A stretch of DNA of 64,000 bases, taken from contig CM030936.1 in the NCBI GenBank assembly GCA_018136815.1, positions 5,307,774-5,371,773 of the forward strand. Direction: 5' to 3'. Made by a program: the position numbers and the translations under genes. Shown piece by piece: positions 24,933 through 35,989 of this stretch. Positions within the stretch are counted from its first letter, which is position 1. Each line of letters opens with the position of its first letter. The DNA comes from Isochrysis galbana (Eukaryota > Haptophyta > Isochrysidales > Isochrysidaceae). The notes under the pieces were generated by a model, which was not told the origin of the DNA, made no database searches, and saw only the letters and a program-made list of their open reading frames with translations.

Positions 24933-25113
24933 CGTTTGCAGAGATTGGGGGAGGGGAGGGGGAGAGGCAAAGCTTGTAGTGCGGGGAGGAGGCAGGAAGA
25001 AGGCACGGAGAGGGGGAGAGGGGGGAAGGGGAGGGAGAGAGAGGAACGAACCTTCAGAAGGGCTAAAGGCTGCGCGCGGAGGAGAGAGAGAGAGCAGAGT
25101 GAGAGAGTACTAC

Positions 25114-25149
<36 letters not shown>

Positions 25150-25170
25150 GGGAACGGGGAGAGAGAAGAG

Positions 25171-25210
<40 letters not shown>

Positions 25211-26081
25211 AGAGAAGAGAGAGAGTGGGGAAGTGCGAGGAGGGGGAGAGGCGCGGGCGGTCCGTGGACGACGACGACGCCCCCCCGCGAGGACCGGCCA
25301 CGAGGCGGAAGCACTGCGCCTTCCCTTCTCCCCCTTCCCCCTCCCCCCCCCCCTCCCCTCTCTCCCCTCTCCCCTCTCCCCTACCCCCTCCTCCCCCCCC
25401 CTCCCCCTCCCCCTCTCCCCTCTCCCCTCCCCGCCCTTCCCCCTCTCTCCCGCCCTCCTCTCTCCTCTTCAACTCTACTTCCATCCACACATCCTGAACC
25501 CTCTCTACTCCTACTCCTCCAGAGCTCTACTTCCCATACTTCTTCGTCCCTTTCCCCCCCTCTTCTCTCTCCACTTCCTCGTTTCTCTCTCTGTGCTCCC
25601 CCCTTCACTCCGGTCGTCTACTCCTACTCGTAACTATTTTTGGCCAGACGACCGTCACAGAGAGACGGACGCATCGACGTGGCCCGCCCCTCTCTCTCTC
25701 GTCTCTCCCCTCTCCCCTCCCGTGCACGCTCTCTCGGGTCTCTCTCTACGTAATTCATTCTGGCAGAGCGAGGTATCTGTGAGTTGTGGCCGAGAGGAGA
25801 GCGAGGAGAGTGAGGCGAGAGGAGGAGGAGAGAGCGGAGAAGAGGAGAGAGAGAAAGGAAGAGACAGATATAAAACAGAAAAGAGGAGAGAGAAGAGAGA
25901 GGGGGGGAGAGGGAGGGAGGCAGAGGGAGAGAGAGACGCGGGCGGGCGCCGCGGCCAGCCAGCCACAGCCTGCAGCGGAGAGAGAGAGAGCGCACGAGAG
26001 CGCCCAGCCAAAGAAGCGGCGCAGGCGAGAGAGCGAGGCTCCAGGTGGTCGAGGCGGGGCGATACCAGCTCACCGTTGGCC
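24933..26081. promoter_or_regulatory. Shared intergenic region of DBP3 and NSA2, purine/pyrimidine tracts
   Basis: The 1149-bp spacer between the two divergent start codons is mostly homopurine/homopyrimidine. GA repeats occupy about 25080-25215, C/T tracts about 25320-25600, and G/A tracts about 25786-26040 on the plus strand. A short mixed stretch with unusual words (25600-25790) lies between and may hold the core promoters. Such tracts can form triplex DNA and are commonly nucleosome-poor. I saw no clear TATA box. The long frames across it are low-complexity and not genes. Confidence 0.6.
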
Positions 26082-27462
26082 ATGGCGCAGGGAGACTACA
26101 TCGAGCTCCACCAGAAGCGGCACGGCAAGCGGTTCGACCACGATGAGCGTCAGCGCAAGAAGGAGGCACGCTCAGGCCACAAGCTCTCTGCGATCGCCAA
26201 GAAGGTGCGCGGGCTCAAGGCGAAGCAGTTCAACAAGAAGAGGTACTCCGAGAAGGCAGAGATGAAAAAGACCATCAAGCAGCACCAGGAGCGTCTCAAC
26301 AAGCACAAGACGGCCGAGGCGCCTGCGGACAAGGACGCGGTCCCGGCGTACCTCCTCGACCGCGAGGGCATGTCGCACGCCAAGGTGCTCTCCAACTCGA
26401 TCAAGCAGAAGCGTAAGGAAAAGGCTGGGAAGTGGGCCGTCCCCATCCCAAAGGTGCGTCCAGCGCGGCGCACAGGAGCTCTGTTCTGGTGGCAGGGGCT
26501 TTATGCGGCTGGCAGGATCGCGCGGCAGGCAGGGGCTCTGACGGCGTGCACATCGCACTGTTCGATCAGGTTGCGCCAGTGTCGGAGGACGAGGTTTTCA
26601 AGGTGATCAAATCGGGCAAGCGGAAAAAGAAGCAGTGGAAGCGGATGGTCAATAAGGTGAGTCTCTCTTGGTGGGCACATGAGCTGCAGTTCGGACGCTG
26701 CGGAGGTCGGGACACGCGTGTGTCATCCAAGCCTGCTGTCATCGGGCGCGCTCATTCTTGAATGGCCTCCCTTCTGTGAAGTGCGCACACCATGCGGCCG
26801 TCGTGGCTGAAGATGCACGCCCGTGCTGTGATAGGTGTCTTTCGTGGGCGAGTCTTTCACTCGCAAGCCTCCAAAGTTCGAGCGGTTTGTTCGGCCTGCG
26901 GCGTTGCGCTTCAAGAAGGCGCACGTCACACACCCTGAGCTGAAGGCAACGTTCCAGCTTGATCTAATAGGTGAGCACAGCAACATGCGCTTGGATGCAC
27001 GCGTCACCGCAGCTGCCTCGGTGAGATGCTGCTGCTCTTCGAGCTGACGCCAAATAACTCGTGGTTGCATGTCCTCATTCCTCCAGGAGTGAAGAAAAAC
27101 CCGCAGTCTCCGTTGTATACTTCCCTTGGTGTCATCACGAAGGGCACCATCATCGAGGTCAACTGCGCAGATCTTGGGTTGGTCACACCATCGGGCAAGG
27201 TGGTGTGGGGCAAATATGCGCAGGTGGGCCTACTTACTCCTCTCCCCTATGGGAGTTGCTTGATCACTAGTCAGCTCGTCGGGTGCTCTTGGTCAGTATG
27301 CGGTTCGCGGCTAAGGGATGACGAATTGCAGCTTGGCCATCGCGAGCCATGGCGTGTTGTCTCTGTTCTCCGCATTAATAGCTGACGCTGCCCGTCGTGT
27401 GGTCGCAGGTGACAAACAACCCAGAGAATGACGGGTGTATCAACGCCGTGTTGCTCGTGTAG
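26082..27462 (+). CDS. NSA2: Ribosome biogenesis protein NSA2, pre-60S factor
   Basis: Five exons: 26082-26453, 26570-26656, 26835-26970, 27087-27223 and 27409-27462. All introns are GT-AG, 116-185 nt, with phases that close. The product is 261 aa, the usual length of eukaryotic Nsa2. The basic helical N-terminus ([20 protein letters not shown], then [20 protein letters not shown]) and the conserved C-terminal beta domain ([70 protein letters not shown]) match along the whole length. Nsa2 joins nucleolar and nucleoplasmic pre-60S particles and is needed for 27S pre-rRNA processing. The start is the first ATG of the frame beginning in conserved sequence. It is head-to-head with DBP3, which serves the same pathway. 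Confidence 0.97.
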
Positions 27463-27765
27463 ACAGCCCAAGAACAGAGTTGGGGGAGGTGCCGTAGTAG
27501 AGCCGAAGCTTGGCTTTACCGGATTTACCGGACGCAAGTCTTGCGTGCTTACGCATGCGACGTAGGCGCGTTGGCTTCGAGTGGCGCGTCGCACGAGGCG
27601 ATGTTGGTGTTCCAAGGGCGGCGACCATCTCTAGGAGTAAGAGCTAGGAACACTCTCATACCATTTTGCATATTGTTGTTTGCGTTCCTGTGGCCTTCGG
27701 TGATGGTGATGGCGATGCATGGTAGGCGTCAATCGCCACCAACGCTATGCTTCTTGCTAGTGTTA

Positions 27766-28695
27766 ATAATAAAACAACTGAGCGTTAGTACCACTACTCT
27801 CACTAGCCCGGCACCAACACGACAGCCCACAGCGCACCTGCCCGTACACCTTGGCGCGTGCTGTTGACACAGATACATACTCCTATGCACCCCTCCAAAT
27901 CTCCCCCCTCGCAAGCCCCCGGCTCTCATTCTAACTCCCCACAAGTTAAAATGAGGGAAAACCCATTGAGGCGGACCGGTCGACGCCGGCCGACTCTCCG
28001 GGAAAAAGCACCGGGGGGGGGGGAGGAACCTCTCGTCGTGAAGAGGAACGACCCTTACAGCTCTCGCCGCGAGCGGTCCTCGAGGAATAAAAGACTGCGC
28101 CTCGAGATACCTGCCACAAGGGTTCTCGTAGGCGTCTTGAGCCTCTCCCTCCTCATCTCCCACCTGTCGCCAGCCACCCCTCTCCGCCCGTTTGCTTATG
28201 CAAACGGGTCCCATTTCTTACCGCACTCCATCGGGGGGGGTGCAAAGCCCCCCCTCTCCCTCTCTCCATTCTCCTCCTCCTGTGTCCCTGCGGCGCGTCG
28301 CCATGCGGCGCGCCACGGCCTGCTCTCAGAGGTCCTTTGGGGGCTCCCAGAGGGCCAGCCAGGGCAGCTCAGGGGGCTGTGGAGGCTGGGGCTCAGCCCC
28401 TGGCCCCCCCTGCCTCTCCCACGCTTGCCTCGCTGGTCATGGGAGCCGCCCAGAGGCATCTGTCTGCCTGGCGACCAGGGAAGGGGGGGGGGTCAGCTCG
28501 AGGGCAGGCCCACGCAGGGCGTGGGAGTGCGAATCACGGCCCGCGCCCACTAGGGGTCTGGGCCAGTGTGGTGATTGCCCAGCCCCTGCCAAAGGGCAGG
28601 GGCTGTGGTTGATTGTACGGGCCCACCCCTGGGGGTGTCCGCGATGGAGAGAGGGGGGCGCGAGGCCCCCATTGACCCCTACTTATAAAAGTAGT
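27766..28695 (-). mobile_element. Element A, full-length, copy 2
   Basis: An 18-bp direct repeat, TGCTTCTTGCTAGTGTTA, flanks it at 27748-27765 and 28696-28713. In the element's sense (leftward), it starts with the hairpin CTACTT-TTAT-AAGTAG (28694-28679), here with a fully Watson-Crick stem, then ATG 28672 and the same ~40-codon mini-frame. It ends in the GTTTTATTATTAT tail. It is 930 bp and lies about 300 bp downstream of NSA2, in opposite orientation. It is very similar to the copies at 8.5 and 53-54 kb. Confidence 0.92.
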
Positions 28696-28713
28696 TGCTT
28701 CTTGCTAGTGTTA

Positions 28714-29074
28714 TCTCGCAGGTGTGTTATTGTGTGTTACCCTCTCTATTCTATGTGAACTTTTCTATGCCTATGCTGTAGTCCGAGTGCAAAGTGCAGG
28801 CCGTCCGTGAGGCACGCACGGTGCCTTGAGGATCCCGTTCTCGGCTTTGGCGAGAGTCCGTGACCCATGTGGCTCCTTGACGCCAACACGCCTCCTTCTA
28901 AGGTCCTTCTGGCATTAGTTGCGCATCAGGGGAACTAAATCGATAAGCCGAAGTGGTCATGGGGGTCCGGCTCCTGTCAGGGGGGGGGGGCGTGAGCTGG
29001 AACGGCAGGCTGTTGTATTCCTGCCCATCTGAAGGCTGTAGGCATGAATATTCGTGTAAGGTACGCGCTCACAA
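28714..29074. repeat. Spacer with a degenerate repeat matched at 50915-51040
   Basis: TTGTATTC...GCATGAATATT and, about 100 bp on, CAGATTCGGATTC recur in the same order at 29010-29145 and 50910-51040. This suggests a decayed dispersed element whose body has diverged. No gene is supported. Confidence 0.4.
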
Positions 29075-29830
29075 TTACAATTGAACAGTTCCCCGTGTTA
29101 CCACTGACGCACAAGACACACAGATTCGGATTCCCCATGGTCTCAAGTCCAGAGGCCAAAGACAGAAGCCCAGGCACGCCTCGAAAAAGACTGGGACGAG
29201 ATGTTCGCGAAGCCGCGGCATCCGAATGATAAAAGGGGCGTAGGGTACGTCAGCCCTCTCTTCATCCGACTGAGGCTCCTGCGCGAGGTGTGGCGTGTTG
29301 GGTGTCATTGCATGTGTCGTAGGCTCGTGCATCGGTGATGTGGCGATGTGTATTCGCTCCAGACCGCCCCTTGGGGGGGTCCCTTGTGCGCTGAAGTCAG
29401 GCTGGGGGCGTTGGTGTGGTCTGTTGTGATGCGTATTTGCTGCTGCATGTGTTTTGTGCCCATAAGGGCCACCCGGTCTCGGGCCGCGCCGCCGTGGCGG
29501 CGCGACCGTCACCAGGGTGGGAGAGGCCTCTGCCATGAGGCATGCCCAATGGGTTCGTCTGGCTTCTGGTCTGTTGGATGTCTGGTGTGGCCTGCAGTCT
29601 GCTGCCCTCCATGGGGGGGGCCAGCATGGCTGCTGTGGGTGGTGTGGCCGGGGCCACAGGCCGTGTGGCGCGATGGGAGTCGCGCTCACCTGCTCGGCCT
29701 CTTCCGGGGGACGCGGTCGCTTCGCCTGCGACTGCTCCATGGGCACTGGCTGGGCGCCCGCGGCGGGGGGCCCGAAGGAGAGGAGGGGAGCGCCGGCGCG
29801 CTCCATGGCGACCAAGTATAAACTTAGTTG
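29075..29830 (-). mobile_element. LINE 5' end with ORF1 fragment
   Basis: Reading leftward, the hairpin CTAAGT-TTAT-ACTTGG (29827-29812, one G-T pair) is followed at once by GTCGCCATGGAGCGCGCC and an open frame of over 200 codons (MERAGAPLLSFGPPAAGAQP...). It is rich in Pro, Ala, His and Arg, like the ORF1 frames at 19035 and 59023. The frame loses its character near 29140. No reverse transcriptase follows, so this is a 3'-truncated or recombined copy. Confidence 0.65.
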
Positions 29831-29835
29831 ACGCG

Positions 29836-31080
29836 TTTTCGGTGAAAGAAAGGAAGAACGAATGGCACGCGCCCCGCGTCTCGCGCCTTGTTTCGTCGCC
29901 CCTTGCTCGTCGCTTGTCTAGAAGGTCTCTCTGCACATCGCCTTCTTCCCCCCGCGCGAGTTTGGACCTCTCCTCGACCCTCCGCGTTGGCTTCAGCGGA
30001 CGAGTTTCACTTTAACGATAGTTTGAACCCTTCGTTTGCGTAGTTTTGCGCTCTCTTTCCGTATTTCTTCGCGCATGACGAGCGATCGCGACCTCAGCCT
30101 TCGCCGCACGGGGAGGGTTTGTTTATCGTATGATTCCGGAGTGTTTACGTTAGTTTTCTGAGCCCAAGGTCGTTGGGGTTTGGGTTTTTCGTGAGTGATT
30201 TTGTAGCAACTTCGACGAGTCCCACCGTGTTCCCAAGCGAGTCCCCCCGAGTTCCCGAGTCTATACCCCGAGTCAACGAGTCAATACAAGCCAAGCACGC
30301 GCCTGAGCCACCCCCAGTCGCCTGCCACCACCTCCCACAAGCCTCCTTCCACACTTCCGCGCCCTCCGTGCTCCGTGCGTGCGTCGTGCGTCGTGCGTCG
30401 ATCACCATGCCCGTAGTCACCCCCGAGGAAAGCTCCATGAGCTCCCCACAAGAACCGCGTTCCGCGCTAGCTGCCGGCGCGCCCTCGCAGGCAATCTCCA
30501 AGAGTGAGATAAGCCTTGCTCTGACACAGGCCTAAGCAGCCGCGGGGTGCATTTCGGCTGGTTTCGCTTGGTTGAGCGCCGTGTTTACGTTTACGCGGCG
30601 CGAGGAAAATTTTCAGGGGTTTTGACAGTGTTCACTTTATGGGTCAAGGGAGTAGTAGGTAGTTGACTATGTACTATGTTCAAACGATCAAAAAGTTTCA
30701 GTTGAGTTCGCGTTCGACTATTTTTTTACCACCTACTTGTAAGGAGGCTTTCCTGCAGTTTGCAGTTTGGGCACCTTCTAGAAACCAAAGGGTACGAATG
30801 TATATTTCCTAATAGAAATGGGGCCGATCCAAGAAGCTCGTGCCTCTACTTCAGAGGGTACGCGCTCCGCTCAGAGGCAAATGTACAAATGTACACATGT
30901 AGTACTACTATTAGAAGCGTGAACTAAATTTAACAAAGATGAGTGTGAGCCGAGTTTCGGCTACGTGGGAGTACTTTATTGATATTGCGAAAGGGGGCGG
31001 GAATGGATTTGGGGGGGGCGACGACGGGCGCCACGCGGCGGGCAGATTCTCTCTCTCTCCCCCGCCCCCCTTTCCGCCCC

Positions 31081-31122
<42 letters not shown>

Positions 31123-32082
31123 CTCTCCCCTTCCCTCATCTTCGTCGTCCCCCCCCCCCCCCCCTCTCCTCACGCTCTCTTTCCCTCTCTCGCCCGCCGT
31201 GGCCTCCCTCAAATGCTGCCTCTCTCTTCCTCTCTCTCTCCCTCTCTCTCATCGCTCGTCGGTCTCTTGCCGCACGCATGTTCTTTACCCCTACTCGTAC
31301 TCCCATTTAGGTGGAGAAGGGCTGGTTCCACGAGGAATGACGAGGAGGGTGAGGCGCCATACATGGATGATTGGATCCGCTTATACGATAGTGTACTCGC
31401 CCTCTCTGTCTCTCTCTCGCATTCCTTGCCAAACTCTTCTCTATCGCCACGAGAAGAATTATCACTCTAGGGGAAGGGTGCTCAGGATTCGCGAGGAATG
31501 GAAACAACAGCTGAGATGCTGGCGAGAATCGACCTTTGGAAGAAGGAAGCGAGCGAGAATGAGAGGAAGATGGAGAGGGGGTCTCGGGAGGAGGAGGGGA
31601 GATCCGCTTCAAAGTGAAAGGAGAGACGGCGCTTAGACGGGAAGAAATTCTTAGGAAGAGAGAAGGACAGGAGAGACGGCGAGTGAGTGAATGGGAGAGA
31701 GACACAAGAGAGGAGAAACTGAGTTGTATGAGCGGGGGAGCGAGAGAGAGAGAGAGAGAGAGGGAGAGAGAGGGAGAGAGAGAGAGAGAGGGAGAGAGAG
31801 GGAGAGAGAGAGAGAGAGGGAGAGAGAGGGAGAGAGAGAGAGAGAGGGAGAGAGAGGGAGAGAGAGGGAGAGAGAGAGAGAGAGAGGGAGAGAGAGAGAG
31901 AGAGGGAGAGAGAGGGAGAGAGAGAGAGAGGGAGAGAAGGAAGGGGGTGGGGGACGGGAGAGGGAGGGAGAGGGAAAGGGGGGGGAGAGAGAGAGAGACT
32001 AGAGGGAGAGAGAGAGAGAGGGAGGGAGGGAGGGAGAGAGCCCTCCCTGCCTCCTCCCCCTTCCCCACCCCTCTCTTCCCCA
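29836..32082. other. Spacer with an LTR-like relic and long CT and GA microsatellites before the AAA+ gene
   Basis: At 30555-30745 a ~190-bp segment matches 55600-55760 (GCGGCGCGAGGAAAATT...GTTCAAACGATCAAAAAGTTT...CCACCTACTTGTAAGG). A frame at 30407-30535 (MPVVTPEESSMSSPQEPRSA) resembles a gag start but has no support. CT repeats lie at 31078-31120, and a strongly polar GA/GGGA array at 31737-32040, next to 40 bp of coding-strand pyrimidines before ATG 32083. The long frames through these repeats are rejected. Confidence 0.5.
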
Positions 32083-34812
32083 ATGTCGCCAGCGATCAAG
32101 CGGAAGGCTCCGTCACCGCCTCTAGCTCACGTGGCGAAGCACAAGAAGTCGCCGCCGCCCACCCTCTCTCTCTCCTCCTCGCCGCCCTCCCTCTCTCCCC
32201 AGCTCACTCCTTCGCTTCAGGCAGAGAGCGCCATCCTTCTTCAGGCGGCATTCCGTGGCTGGCTCGTGCGCTCAGCCGGACTGGCGCGCCGGGCGCGCGC
32301 ACGTTCTGAGCAGAAACGCGCCGCCGCCGCAGCGCGACGCGCCGCCGAAGCCGCCGGAAGGGCGAGGAGGCCTGAGTACAGGGAGCTGCGCCGCTGCTGC
32401 AGAGGAGTCGATGTCGAGGCCCTCGCGGCTGTGGAGGCCGAGCTCGAGGCGCTCGTCGGACTTGAGCCGCTCAAGGCATTCTGCGGCGCGGTGCGACGCG
32501 ATGCGCTCGCGCGCGCCGCGCTGGGCGATCCACCCGACGTGCGTTCGGTCCTCATCTCAGGCGCGGTCGGCACGGGCAAGAAGGTGGCGGCCGAGTTGCT
32601 TGGCCGGCTGCTGCGCGCTCTCGGCGTAGCCAAGGGCTGCGTCTCGACGGTGACCACCCTCGACCAGATGGTCCTTGACGTCCGCCGTGACGTGAGCTGC
32701 GTTGTTGTCGACGGCCTCACGCCGCACGCCATCGATTCGTCCAAGGCCAAAGTGGATGCAGTGCTCCGCAATTTCCCGAACCATGCCTTCATCTTCGTCG
32801 GCTCTACTGCCGAGATTGAGGCGCTTAGCGGCGCCGTCGGCCACTTCCGGCGCTCCGAGCCGGCGCGCCTTGCGCTGCCGCCGTACAAACCGTCGGAACT
32901 CGCGGCGATGGCCGAAGCACTCCTCGCCGAAGGCGGCTACTCACTCGGCTCTGGCCTGAGTGTGCGCTCGCTCGAGAGTGCACTCACTGCGACGTGGCCA
33001 CGTGACGTCATCGCAATGCGCAACGCGCACCTCGCGCGCGAGCTCGCGCAGCGGGCCATCTCCTCGAGGAATGCGCAGCTACCGATCGGCAAGCTGCTCT
33101 CGTCGACGCTCACCGTGACCGAGGCCGACCTCGGCCTCGACTCAAGGCATGGGCTGGCCTCGCTGCTGGAGCAGCGGCGCGAAGTGGAGGCCGAGCTTAC
33201 TGCGCTCACAGGGATGAGCGCACTCAAGGACTTTCTCGCCCAACTGCGCGCGAAGGTGGAGTACGTCCAGCACGGCGGCGATCCACGCCTGCTGGAGGGA
33301 TGCCTCAACGTCGTGCTGACCGGCAACCCGGGCGCCGGCAAAACGACGGCGGCGCGACTCCTTGCACGCTGGTTGCGTGCGCATGGACTGTTGCAGCAGG
33401 ACACCTTTGTCGAGCGAAATGCGCTCGAGCTTAAGGGGACGCACGTCGGTTGGACATGTCCGCAGGTGAAGGATATGGTGACGGCCGCGATGGGCGGCTG
33501 CCTCTTCCTCGACGAGGCATACGCTCTCTCGGGCACCAAGGACGGCGACCGCGGCGACTCGTTTGCAGATGAGGCGTTGCGCACGCTGCTCACCGAGCTC
33601 GAGAACAACCGCACCTCGCTGTGCTGCGTGCTCGCGGGCTACCCCGAAGCCATGGCGCGGCTCATGCGCTCCGATCCGGGGCTCGTGCGCCGCTTCCCAT
33701 CCGTCATTCATCTCGGAGACTACTCGTCCCAAGAGCTCAGTTCGATCGCGCGCACAACCGCCGCCTGCAAGTATGGTCTGCGGTTTTCTGATGGACTCGA
33801 GTTGCGTCTGGCAGATCATATCCGCACCAACCACGCTGCCGACATCCCGAGGCGCAACGCCTCACTCGCTGTCTGTCTCGTCGAGGCTGCCATGAACCGG
33901 CTGGCATCCAGGCTTGTTAAGGAGTCGGTCACCTCGGCGCGGTCTGAGACGAGCACCATTCTCACCCGAGCAAGCACGCTCATCGCTGCCGACTTTGGGA
34001 TCGAGACTGAAGGCGACTCGTCTGCCGATGCGCGGCGCACAGTGCTTGCCGCAATCGAGGCACTCCCCGACGAGCTAGCACCTGGTCGCGAGATGCTCCT
34101 GGGCATCGAGGCTCGACTGCAGCTTCATGCGCGGGGCGAGATCTCGGCGGCTCACGCGCCCGCTAACAATATGGGCTCTGCCGAACGGCTGCTGAGCCGC
34201 GCGGGCCGACTCGCCATATGTGGAGAGATAGGGTCTGATGGAAAGCGCGTGGCGCGTCTTCTACACGAGCTTCTTCGTGCTTATGGGCGCTCACTGCCCG
34301 TTGTGGTCGAGCGATCTGCCTGCTCGTTGTGTGGAGACGGCGCCCTCGCTCGGCTCGAGGACATTTGCGAGGCTTCCGAGGGGGGTCTCCTTGTCATCGA
34401 CGACGCAGGGGCACTCGTCGGCGACAGTCAAGCAGCCCGCTCAGTCGGCGCTGCCCTCGCCGCGCTTTCTAACCGTACGAGCGTTGTCCTCCTGGGCTCT
34501 TACGCCGAGATCCAGGCGCTCATGCACGCAACCCCAACTCTGCGAGCCGCTTGCCCAACAATTTTGCAGCTTCGTGAACCAAGTGCGCACGACGTGTGCA
34601 AACGCATTTGCTCGCGCGCCATGGCCGAAGTAGGGGGCCAAGTGAGTGCCACCGGAGTCACTGCACTCCTAAAATACTTGGAGAGTGTGGCGCACCCCGC
34701 TCTGTGTGAGGAGGCCCTCCTTCAGGCTGCTGCCGGTGGATTTGCGAGAAGATTGTGCTCCGGCGCCGCAAAGGTGGGTCCCTCCATCGATGCCTGCGAC
34801 TTTGGGTTGTGA
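32083..34812 (+). CDS. Triple CbxX/CfqX-type AAA+ protein with N-terminal IQ motif
   Basis: A single open frame of 909 aa. A basic, Pro/Ser-rich N-terminus leads to an IQ motif (LQAAFRGWLVR, about 53-63) and an Ala/Arg helix. Three AAA+ modules of the CbxX/CfqX kind follow. The central one is intact: Walker A GNPGAGKTT (414-422), Walker B CLFLDEAYAL (473-482) and an arginine-finger region MRSDPGLVRRF (528-538). The first module (GAVGTGKK at about 160-167, VVVDG in place of Walker B) and the third (GEIGSDGKR at about 714-722, LLVIDDAG) are degenerate. So only one ATPase centre is expected to work, with two probably structural or regulatory. The frame ends shortly after GCAAAG|GTGGGT, which could be a splice donor, so a further 3' exon is possible. 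Substrate unknown. Confidence 0.85.
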   Translation: MSPAIKRKAPSPPLAHVAKHKKSPPPTLSLSSSPPSLSPQLTPSLQAESAILLQAAFRGWLVRSAGLARRARARSEQKRAAAAARRAAEAAGRARRPEYRELRRCCRGVDVEALAAVEAELEALVGLEPLKAFCGAVRRDALARAALGDPPDVRSVLISGAVGTGKKVAAELLGRLLRALGVAKGCVSTVTTLDQMVLDVRRDVSCVVVDGLTPHAIDSSKAKVDAVLRNFPNHAFIFVGSTAEIEALSGAVGHFRRSEPARLALPPYKPSELAAMAEALLAEGGYSLGSGLSVRSLESALTATWPRDVIAMRNAHLARELAQRAISSRNAQLPIGKLLSSTLTVTEADLGLDSRHGLASLLEQRREVEAELTALTGMSALKDFLAQLRAKVEYVQHGGDPRLLEGCLNVVLTGNPGAGKTTAARLLARWLRAHGLLQQDTFVERNALELKGTHVGWTCPQVKDMVTAAMGGCLFLDEAYALSGTKDGDRGDSFADEALRTLLTELENNRTSLCCVLAGYPEAMARLMRSDPGLVRRFPSVIHLGDYSSQELSSIARTTAACKYGLRFSDGLELRLADHIRTNHAADIPRRNASLAVCLVEAAMNRLASRLVKESVTSARSETSTILTRASTLIAADFGIETEGDSSADARRTVLAAIEALPDELAPGREMLLGIEARLQLHARGEISAAHAPANNMGSAERLLSRAGRLAICGEIGSDGKRVARLLHELLRAYGRSLPVVVERSACSLCGDGALARLEDICEASEGGLLVIDDAGALVGDSQAARSVGAALAALSNRTSVVLLGSYAEIQALMHATPTLRAACPTILQLREPSAHDVCKRICSRAMAEVGGQVSATGVTALLKYLESVAHPALCEEALLQAAAGGFARRLCSGAAKVGPSIDACDFGL

Positions 34813-35279
34813 ATCCAAGCTGAAGCATGGGTCCCCATCGATGCAACTCGACGCTGGAATGTAGATGCCCAGAGTGGAGAGCTTGACGTTCATGCTCACA
34901 GTAGATTGCCTGAGCCTCGCCAGCCTTTGTGAATCTCTCATTCGGCCTTCCTGCATGAAATTTGTAATCTGCCCCACAACTATGGAAGCCTGTTGAGCCG
35001 TGTAGCCGTAAATAAAATTGCTTAAGGAAAGAAAGGTCCTCTCTTGTTCGCGCACGCCCTTGTTGTGAGCCCCGTGGAGTCGCGTCATGTTCTTTGTCGT
35101 GATGTGTTGTGGGGCTGTGCGCACAACTCATGCCAATCTGCGTGCGTTTCATTGCTCATTGCGGCCACGCACCAAATTTCGTGCGCTGTGCTCCATCCAC
35201 GCATCATACATGAGCTAGTAGTATGTAAAAAAATTCTTGAAGGTGCCCGTCTCACATTCTCACGCGATCGCGTCATATA
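34813..35279. other. Intergenic region, no gene seen
   Basis: Short frames only. The word ATTCTTGAAGGTGCCCG at about 35232-35248 also occurs at 13458-13474, near the dead hAT element. It may be a remnant of that family. Confidence 0.4.
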
Positions 35280-35765
35280 CAATTTAAAGGAGAATACATC
35301 CCAAGAGACAATTATTTAGAGACATGGGACACAATAGCGTAAGCCACGCAACGTCGACAATGTCGACATTGGGAGATACAGATGCGAGGAGGGACGAAAT
35401 CCCGAGAAACGACACCGGAGAACACAACAGCCCGGAGGAACCCCCCCCCGAACTTCACATCACGCAAGATGGAGAATACTTCGTGAAGCACAAAGGCACA
35501 TGGCACATGGTACGAAGCGGAACTTTCGTACCTTGGTACACCAATAATCGGAAAAAGAACCGACGCCCCAACGAACCTAGACACCTCCCCGCCGGCGAGG
35601 TGGGGAGAAGGGTACAAATCCAACAAGAGACTCGAATACCCGCTAGCGGAAGAACACACCTTGGACGGAAAGACGCCGCTCGACGCAATCGAAGTGACAC
35701 ACCTCACAAGAGCCCTACAGCGAGCAAGCCGCAAACGCAAGCGCCTCACGGGACCGACCAAGTGG
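35280..35765 (+). pseudogene. LINE protein fragment (second-frame homologue), frameshifted
   Basis: The DNA aligns with 19410-19900: ATATACAATTTAAAGGAGAA against ATATACAATACAAAGGAGAA, then the CCTCACAAGAGCCCTACA and CGCCTCACGGG blocks. The protein reads in one frame to about 35330, shifts, and gives PPPELHITQDGEYFVKHKGT before further shifts. Both ends are truncated. It is a dead copy of the LINE frame best seen at 19373-19980. Confidence 0.7.
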
Positions 35766-35989
35766 GTGTCGTCGTTCGTCTCGAATATTGGTCGGAATTC
35801 ATTGACGTCTATGCGTCTTTTCGGCTGGCGGTCCATGTCTGCTTTGGCGCTTTGGCTCGTCTGGAGGCGTCCGTGTTGTTGCGTTGTTGTCATGAAGTGC
35901 CGCTTTGCATAGCGTGGTGTATCTCTCGATCATTCTTCTTATGACGTGGTCACTGTTGAATTTTATATTTTCGTAGTGTCTCCTCTTCC

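Noticed and set aside
24936-26606. A 556-codon open frame running through the DBP3-NSA2 spacer into NSA2
   Set aside because: Its first ~380 residues are Arg/Glu/Gly or Ser/Pro-rich translations of GA and CT repeats. NSA2 starts at 26082 by homology.
31307-32309. Several 200-250-codon frames on both strands before the AAA+ gene
   Set aside because: They are translations of the GA/GGGA microsatellite, open in all phases because the repeat lacks stop words.
32083-34812. Rubisco activase CbbX
   Set aside because: CbxX/CfqX similarity alone suggests it, but the protein has three modules, two of them degenerate, an IQ motif and three times the CbbX length, with no targeting peptide evident.
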